35,470 nucleotides of DNA from Actinomycetota bacterium. GTDB taxonomy: Bacteria; Actinomycetota; Actinomycetes; S36-B12; UBA5976. Where the stretch lies: positions 1 through 35,470 of the forward strand of contig RGDC01000005.1 in NCBI GenBank assembly GCA_009918005.1. The letters are read 5' to 3'. The notes beneath the pieces are model-generated. The model was not told where the DNA came from, did not search any database, and saw only the letters and a program-made list of their open reading frames with translations. Made by a program: the position numbers and the translations under genes. Below are positions 30,291 to 35,470 of this stretch, piece after piece (position 1 is the first letter of the stretch; every line of letters starts with the position of its first letter).

Positions 30291-33200
30291 GTGTCAGTAA
30301 CCTCACGCGGTTCGCGCCGCCTAGAAGAGGCGCGTGACGAGTTAATCTCACGAGTAGAAAAGTCAATCTCCAAAGACTTAACTGCGGTCGTTTCTCGTTA
30401 CTTTGATTTGGTAGCACCTGAGGATTTGGTAGGAACTGAAGTTCGCGATGTCGAAGGGCTGATTAAATCTCACGTCGCTTTGGGGCAAAGTCGAACTCCA
30501 GGCCAATCCAAAGTTCAAGCTATTTCACCCACCTTAGATTCACAGGGCTGGCAATCACTCCATAGTGTTGTTCAGATAGTCACCGATGACATGCCTTTCT
30601 TGGTCGACTCGGTATCAGCTGAAATTTCGCAACAAGGCCGAGCTATTCGAGTAGTTATTCACCCCCGTTTTTGGATTAAGCGTGACCAGCAGGGCGAATT
30701 AGTTGAAATTTTAGATTTAGATGTTTTGCCCGGTGGGTCCGCACCAGAAGGCGCAATTCAAGAATCTTGGATCAGCGTAGAGATTGATCGTGAATCAGAA
30801 ATTAACGACTTGGTAGCCATTGAAGACCGAATGCAACAAGTTCTGGCAGACGTGCGATCAACAGTTGAAGACTGGGCTGCAATGCAGGCCAAACTGGGTG
30901 AAGTAATTTCCGAAATTGAAACTGCAGTTGGCGTCAGTGACAGAGAGCGCCGCGAGGCAATTGAATTCTTGAACTGGCTAACTGAAAATCACTTCACATT
31001 TGTGGGCTATTCCGACTATGACTTAACTAGGGACGTCCTATCTAGGGTGGGCGCATCTGGACTTGGAGTCTTGCGCAACACAAATGAGGCGAGCCTGTTA
31101 AGCAAGAGCGAACAAGACCACTCCTCAATGGCTTCGTTAATGGTTGTGACCAAAGCCCGGATGCGGTCCACCGTTCACCGCCCAGTTTTTTTGGATTATG
31201 TTGGAATTCGAAGGGTAGACACAGCTGGAAATCAAATCGGAGAGCACCGATTCTTAGGTCTGTTTTCTTCGGCTGCATACACTCAATCAGTTACTGATAT
31301 TCCAGTGCTTTCCAGCAAGGTTGCCGATGTAACCGAATCTATGGGCCTTGGCCGCGACTCCCATAGCGGTAAAGACTTGATGCAATTTTTGGAAACTTAC
31401 CCTCGGGATGAGATGTTCCAAATTTCAACGGATGAATTAGTTGATGTTGCGAGACGAGTTTTGCAACTACAAGAGCGCCGACAGGTTCGAGTATTTACTC
31501 GAACCGAAATTTTCGGTCGCTATGTCTCTGCATTGGTTTACTTACCTAGGGACCGATACACAACTGATGTACGACTTCGCATGGAAGCGATTTTGTTGCA
31601 GGCATATGGCGCAACTTCTATCGATCACACTGCGAGAGTTTCTGAATCAGTTTTAGCCAGACTTCATTTCGTAATTCTTAAACCGCAAGGAAAGGCCATT
31701 CCCGAAATAGATTTAGAGCAACTTGAAGCAGAACTTGCTGATGCAACTCGATCCTGGGAAGACGACTTTGCCGACTCATTGATTGAGCTTGTAGGCGAAG
31801 AAGATTCTGTTAGATTGCAGCGAACTTGGGGTAATTCGTTTCCTGAGTCATTCAAGGAAGATATCCCAGCCGGCGATGCGGTCTCGCATTTAAGAATTCT
31901 CGAGTCACTTGAATCCCAAGAACAAGGTGCCATCAAAGTTTCGATGTACACACCTAATTCTGCTGAAGATGGAACCAGGCGTTTCACAATTTATCGAATT
32001 GGCAGTCCAATCACACTTTCAACAGTGCTACCAATACTTCATGATCTTGGAGTTGAAGTAATTGATGAACGTGCCTACGACTTACGCCGTAAAGGCATGG
32101 CGGTTGCATTCGTGTACGACTTTGGCTTGAATTTTGATGATTCTAAGGTTCCAGAACAAGATTCCTTGTCTGAAAGATTTTGCAACACATTTACGGCAAT
32201 TTGGCATGGTGAAGTAGATAGCGATCCATTCAATGGACTTGTGATTAAGGCCGGACTTTCGCCTCGAAATGTTGGAATAATTCGTGCCTATGCCGCTTAC
32301 TTGCGGCAAGCCGGATCTCCATTTAGTCAGGGTTACTTACAGCAAGTCTTGCTGGCAAATGTAACCATCGTGCAATACCTGGTTCAACTATTTGCAATTA
32401 GATTTAGCCCTGAATTTGATCAAGATCGCACAGCAATGCAAGCGAAATTAGTTAGCAAGATCGATGAGGCGTTAGATGCTGTCGAGAGTCTGGATCATGA
32501 CCGCATTATGCGAGCGAGCATCGCGCTAGTTTCAGCTACTTTGCGAACTAACGTTTATCAGCATGATGCCGATGGAAATTACCCACAGGTCATGGCATTC
32601 AAACTCGATCCCAGTAAGGTACCGGATCTACCGCTACCACTTCCAAAATTTGAAATTTGGGTTTTCTCGCCTCGAGTTGAAGGTGTGCATCTGAGGTTTG
32701 CCTCTGTTGCTCGCGGTGGTTTGCGTTGGTCAGATCGTCAAGAAGATTTCCGAACTGAAATCCTTGGCCTAGTAAAAGCACAGATGGTCAAGAACACCGT
32801 TATCGTTCCTAGTGGCGCCAAGGGTGGCTTTGTCCTTAAGCGGGGGCCTCAGCCAAGTGATCGCGATGCGTGGCTGGCTGAAGGCATCGCTTGCTACCAA
32901 ATGTTTATCGGTGCCTTGCTTGATGTCACAGATAACTTGGTAAACGCACAAGTGGTTCCACCGCAACGAGTTGTTCGTCATGACGTGGATGATCCGTATT
33001 TAGTAGTTGCGGCCGATAAGGGCACAGCCACTTTTTCTGATATTGCGAACAAGATTTCGATCGATCGTGGTTTTTGGTTAGGTGATGCGTTTGCCTCTGG
33101 TGGATCAGTTGGATATGACCATAAAGCCATGGGTATCACCGCTAAAGGTGCCTGGGAATCAGTCAAGCGACACTTCCTTGAGCTTGGAATCAATACGCAG

Positions 33201-35123
33201 ACCCAAGATTTCACAACTGTTGGTGTTGGAGATATGAGCGGAGACGTATTTGGAAACGGCATGCTGCTTTCCGAGCACATTCGTTTGATCGCTGCTTTTG
33301 ATCATCGCCATATATTTATTGATCCAAGTCCAGATGCTGCAAAGTCTTTTATTGAACGACAGCGATTATTTAACTTACCTAGATCTTCTTGGGAAGATTA
33401 CAACGTCAAGCTCATAAGCAAGGGCGGTGGAATTTATCCACGAAGCGTTAAATCAATCGACTTAACAGCAGAGGCAAAGCTTGCTTTGGGCATCGATCCG
33501 GAAGTTACCAGCCTTACACCGAACGAATTACTTACCAAGATTCTCCTAGCACCGGTAGATCTACTTTGGAATGGTGGAATCGGCACTTACATTAAGGCGT
33601 CAACTGAAACTCATGCGCAGGTTGGCGATAAAGCAAATGATGCAATTCGAATCAATGGCAGTGATATCAGAGCGCGAGTTGTGGGTGAAGGCGGAAACTT
33701 GGGTGCCACTCAACTTGGCCGCATTGAAGCTGCTCGAGCCGGCGTTAAGTTAAACACTGATGCAATTGATAACTCAGCCGGTGTCGATACCTCTGATCAT
33801 GAAGTGAATATTAAGATTTTGCTGGACCAGGCAGTGACCGCAGGAAAGCTTGGCGTTGACGATCGCAACAAGCAGCTCGCAGTTATGACAGATGAAGTGG
33901 GCAAGCTCGTACTTCGGGATAACTACGAACAAAATTTAATTCTGGAACAGGCACGTTACCAGGATGCAGAAATGCTCCGAGTTCATAAGCGATTAATTGG
34001 CAACTTAGAAGCAGAAGGTTTATTGAACCGCACAATTGAATACTTACCAACTGATGCGCAACTTGATTCCTTGCATACCCAAGGCATGGGGTTAACTTCA
34101 CCGGAACTTTCAGTCCTTATGGCATACGTAAAAATCGACCTCAGTAAGGATCTTGCTACTGATGAGATTGTGAACGAGAAATGGTGCCGGGAAGTTTTAC
34201 AGAACTACTTCCCAAGTGATCTACGAGTTAAGTATGCAGACTTAATGGATACCCATCCGCTGCGCAAAGAAATCATATCTACCGTACTTACAAATGAAGT
34301 CGTAAATCGTGGTGGTATCACTTTCACCTGGCGCGCAGCCGAAGAAAGTGGCGCCGGAACTTCCGAAATCTTGCGCGCTTTTGTCGTTTCGCGTGAAGTA
34401 TTTGGGCTAACAAAACTTTGGGACGATATCGAGTCCCTCGATGGAGTTATTTCAACTGATTGCCAGACTCAACTAATTTTGGAATCTCGACGACTACTAG
34501 ATCGAGCAACCCGTTGGTTCCTGCAGTCGCGCGGTGGTCGATTAAATGTTGAAGAAGAAATTGAAAAGTTTGCATCTATAGTTGGAAAACTCACTGAACT
34601 AGTGCCAGGCATGTTGCGTGGTGCGGAGCAGGATCGAGCTGCGGCGATAGCAAAGAATTTCCAATCTCAAGGAGTTCCGGCAGATATTGCAATTCGAACC
34701 GGATGCTTCTTGGATGAATTCTCACTTCTAGATGTAATTGAAATTGCGAATCGAGAAAAGACTGACCCTTTGATCGTTGCTGAACTCTACTTTGCGCTAA
34801 GTGAAAGATATGACATTGATCGAATGCTGTTCCACATAACGGCACTGGCTCGCGATGATAGATGGACTGCATATGCCAGGTCTGCACTGCGTAGTGATCT
34901 ATATGTTGCTTTAGCAGCGTTGACTTCCAGAATTGTCCAAGCAACAAAAGATTCAGAAACGATTGATTTACGAATTAGCCAATGGGAAGCCAAGTTTGCT
35001 GAAGGCGTTGCCCGCACCAGAGCAACTCTTAATGAGATTGCTCACAGTGAGCAAAATGATTTAGCAACACTTTCGGTAGCATTACGCGCGATTCGCACAC
35101 TTGCCGGACAGGGTGCAAGTTAG
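30291..35123 (+). CDS. gdh: NAD-specific glutamate dehydrogenase, large (~180 kDa) class; GTG start at 30291 preferred
   Basis: SVARGGLRWSDRQEDFRTEILGLVKAQMVKNTVIVP, FWLGDAFASGGSVGYDHKAMGITAKGAWESVKRHF; AGGAGG at 30276-30281 is well placed for GTG 30291. Confidence 0.95.
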   Translation: MSVTSRGSRRLEEARDELISRVEKSISKDLTAVVSRYFDLVAPEDLVGTEVRDVEGLIKSHVALGQSRTPGQSKVQAISPTLDSQGWQSLHSVVQIVTDDMPFLVDSVSAEISQQGRAIRVVIHPRFWIKRDQQGELVEILDLDVLPGGSAPEGAIQESWISVEIDRESEINDLVAIEDRMQQVLADVRSTVEDWAAMQAKLGEVISEIETAVGVSDRERREAIEFLNWLTENHFTFVGYSDYDLTRDVLSRVGASGLGVLRNTNEASLLSKSEQDHSSMASLMVVTKARMRSTVHRPVFLDYVGIRRVDTAGNQIGEHRFLGLFSSAAYTQSVTDIPVLSSKVADVTESMGLGRDSHSGKDLMQFLETYPRDEMFQISTDELVDVARRVLQLQERRQVRVFTRTEIFGRYVSALVYLPRDRYTTDVRLRMEAILLQAYGATSIDHTARVSESVLARLHFVILKPQGKAIPEIDLEQLEAELADATRSWEDDFADSLIELVGEEDSVRLQRTWGNSFPESFKEDIPAGDAVSHLRILESLESQEQGAIKVSMYTPNSAEDGTRRFTIYRIGSPITLSTVLPILHDLGVEVIDERAYDLRRKGMAVAFVYDFGLNFDDSKVPEQDSLSERFCNTFTAIWHGEVDSDPFNGLVIKAGLSPRNVGIIRAYAAYLRQAGSPFSQGYLQQVLLANVTIVQYLVQLFAIRFSPEFDQDRTAMQAKLVSKIDEALDAVESLDHDRIMRASIALVSATLRTNVYQHDADGNYPQVMAFKLDPSKVPDLPLPLPKFEIWVFSPRVEGVHLRFASVARGGLRWSDRQEDFRTEILGLVKAQMVKNTVIVPSGAKGGFVLKRGPQPSDRDAWLAEGIACYQMFIGALLDVTDNLVNAQVVPPQRVVRHDVDDPYLVVAADKGTATFSDIANKISIDRGFWLGDAFASGGSVGYDHKAMGITAKGAWESVKRHFLELGINTQTQDFTTVGVGDMSGDVFGNGMLLSEHIRLIAAFDHRHIFIDPSPDAAKSFIERQRLFNLPRSSWEDYNVKLISKGGGIYPRSVKSIDLTAEAKLALGIDPEVTSLTPNELLTKILLAPVDLLWNGGIGTYIKASTETHAQVGDKANDAIRINGSDIRARVVGEGGNLGATQLGRIEAARAGVKLNTDAIDNSAGVDTSDHEVNIKILLDQAVTAGKLGVDDRNKQLAVMTDEVGKLVLRDNYEQNLILEQARYQDAEMLRVHKRLIGNLEAEGLLNRTIEYLPTDAQLDSLHTQGMGLTSPELSVLMAYVKIDLSKDLATDEIVNEKWCREVLQNYFPSDLRVKYADLMDTHPLRKEIISTVLTNEVVNRGGITFTWRAAEESGAGTSEILRAFVVSREVFGLTKLWDDIESLDGVISTDCQTQLILESRRLLDRATRWFLQSRGGRLNVEEEIEKFASIVGKLTELVPGMLRGAEQDRAAAIAKNFQSQGVPADIAIRTGCFLDEFSLLDVIEIANREKTDPLIVAELYFALSERYDIDRMLFHITALARDDRWTAYARSALRSDLYVALAALTSRIVQATKDSETIDLRISQWEAKFAEGVARTRATLNEIAHSEQNDLATLSVALRAIRTLAGQGAS

Positions 35124-35175
35124 CTCGCTGGATCTGCGTTCGTGCGTTTGCAAGCATCAAAGTAGGGTTTAGGCA

Positions 35176-35470
35176 TGGAAACCGTACTTTTATCTGCTGC
35201 CTTGACCTCGCAGGTGACAGAGTGGCTCAACTCCTACGGTCCAATACTTTTTTACTTAATTGTCTGGGGCCTGGTTTTTGCCGGTACTGGATTTTTCATT
35301 GGCGCCTTTATCCCATTCATAACTGGTGACTCCTTGATCTTTGCTGCGGGTTTACTGGCAGCCACAAATGATTCGATAAATATCTGGGTACTAACAATCG
35401 GAATTGGCTTAGCAGCATTCATCGGAGACCAAACGGGATTTGTCCTGGGACGACACTACGGCCGGCCGTA
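35176..35470 (+). CDS. DedA-family (VTT/SNARE-associated) membrane protein, 5' partial
   Basis: METVLLSAALTSQVTEWLNSYGPILFYLIVWGLVFAGTGFFIGAFIPFITGDSLIFAAGLLAATNDS...FIGDQTGFVLGRHYGRP. Confidence 0.85.

Noticed and set aside
34591-34947. 118-aa minus-strand ORF inside the GDH gene
   Set aside because: Shadow ORF of a conserved long CDS.
1-35470. CRISPR arrays, tRNA/rRNA genes, transposases, integrases, toxin-antitoxin or defence genes
   Set aside because: No regular spaced repeats, tRNA-like sequences or relevant protein motifs were found on either strand by reading the sequence and ORFs.

Overview
Housekeeping region of an actinobacterial chromosome. The style suggests a small-genome freshwater lineage such as acI/Nanopelagicales, but that is an inference from gene order and protein style only. 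Content in order: the S10-spc-alpha ribosomal protein cluster (rpsJ 3' end to rplQ, with secY-adk-map-infA-rpmJ inside); truA; an ABM-domain gene; a minus-strand MFS transporter plus serine hydrolase pair; rplM-rpsI-glmM-glmS; acpS-alr-tsaE-tsaB-rimI-tsaD; a homocysteine S-methyltransferase; a convergent THUMP-like methyltransferase; a ~1610-aa NAD-glutamate dehydrogenase; and the 5' end of a DedA-family gene. I found no CRISPR array, tRNA, rRNA or transposon, and no convincing new defence or mobile system. The most unusual signal is four essential genes (rplB, rplR, truA, glmS) that each appear to lack a short conserved segment. Three of the gaps are about 62-66 nt; the one at the rplR start has unknown size. 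Two are in frame and two break the frame. This is either a recurrent assembly/consensus artefact or a real and very odd deletion pattern. Secondary signals are strong hairpins: a 17-bp perfect stem between rplO and secY, a ~19-bp stem inside the first codons of truA, a 13-bp stem containing the glmS stop codon, and a multi-hairpin leader before rpsM that includes a tandem G-A mismatch helix.
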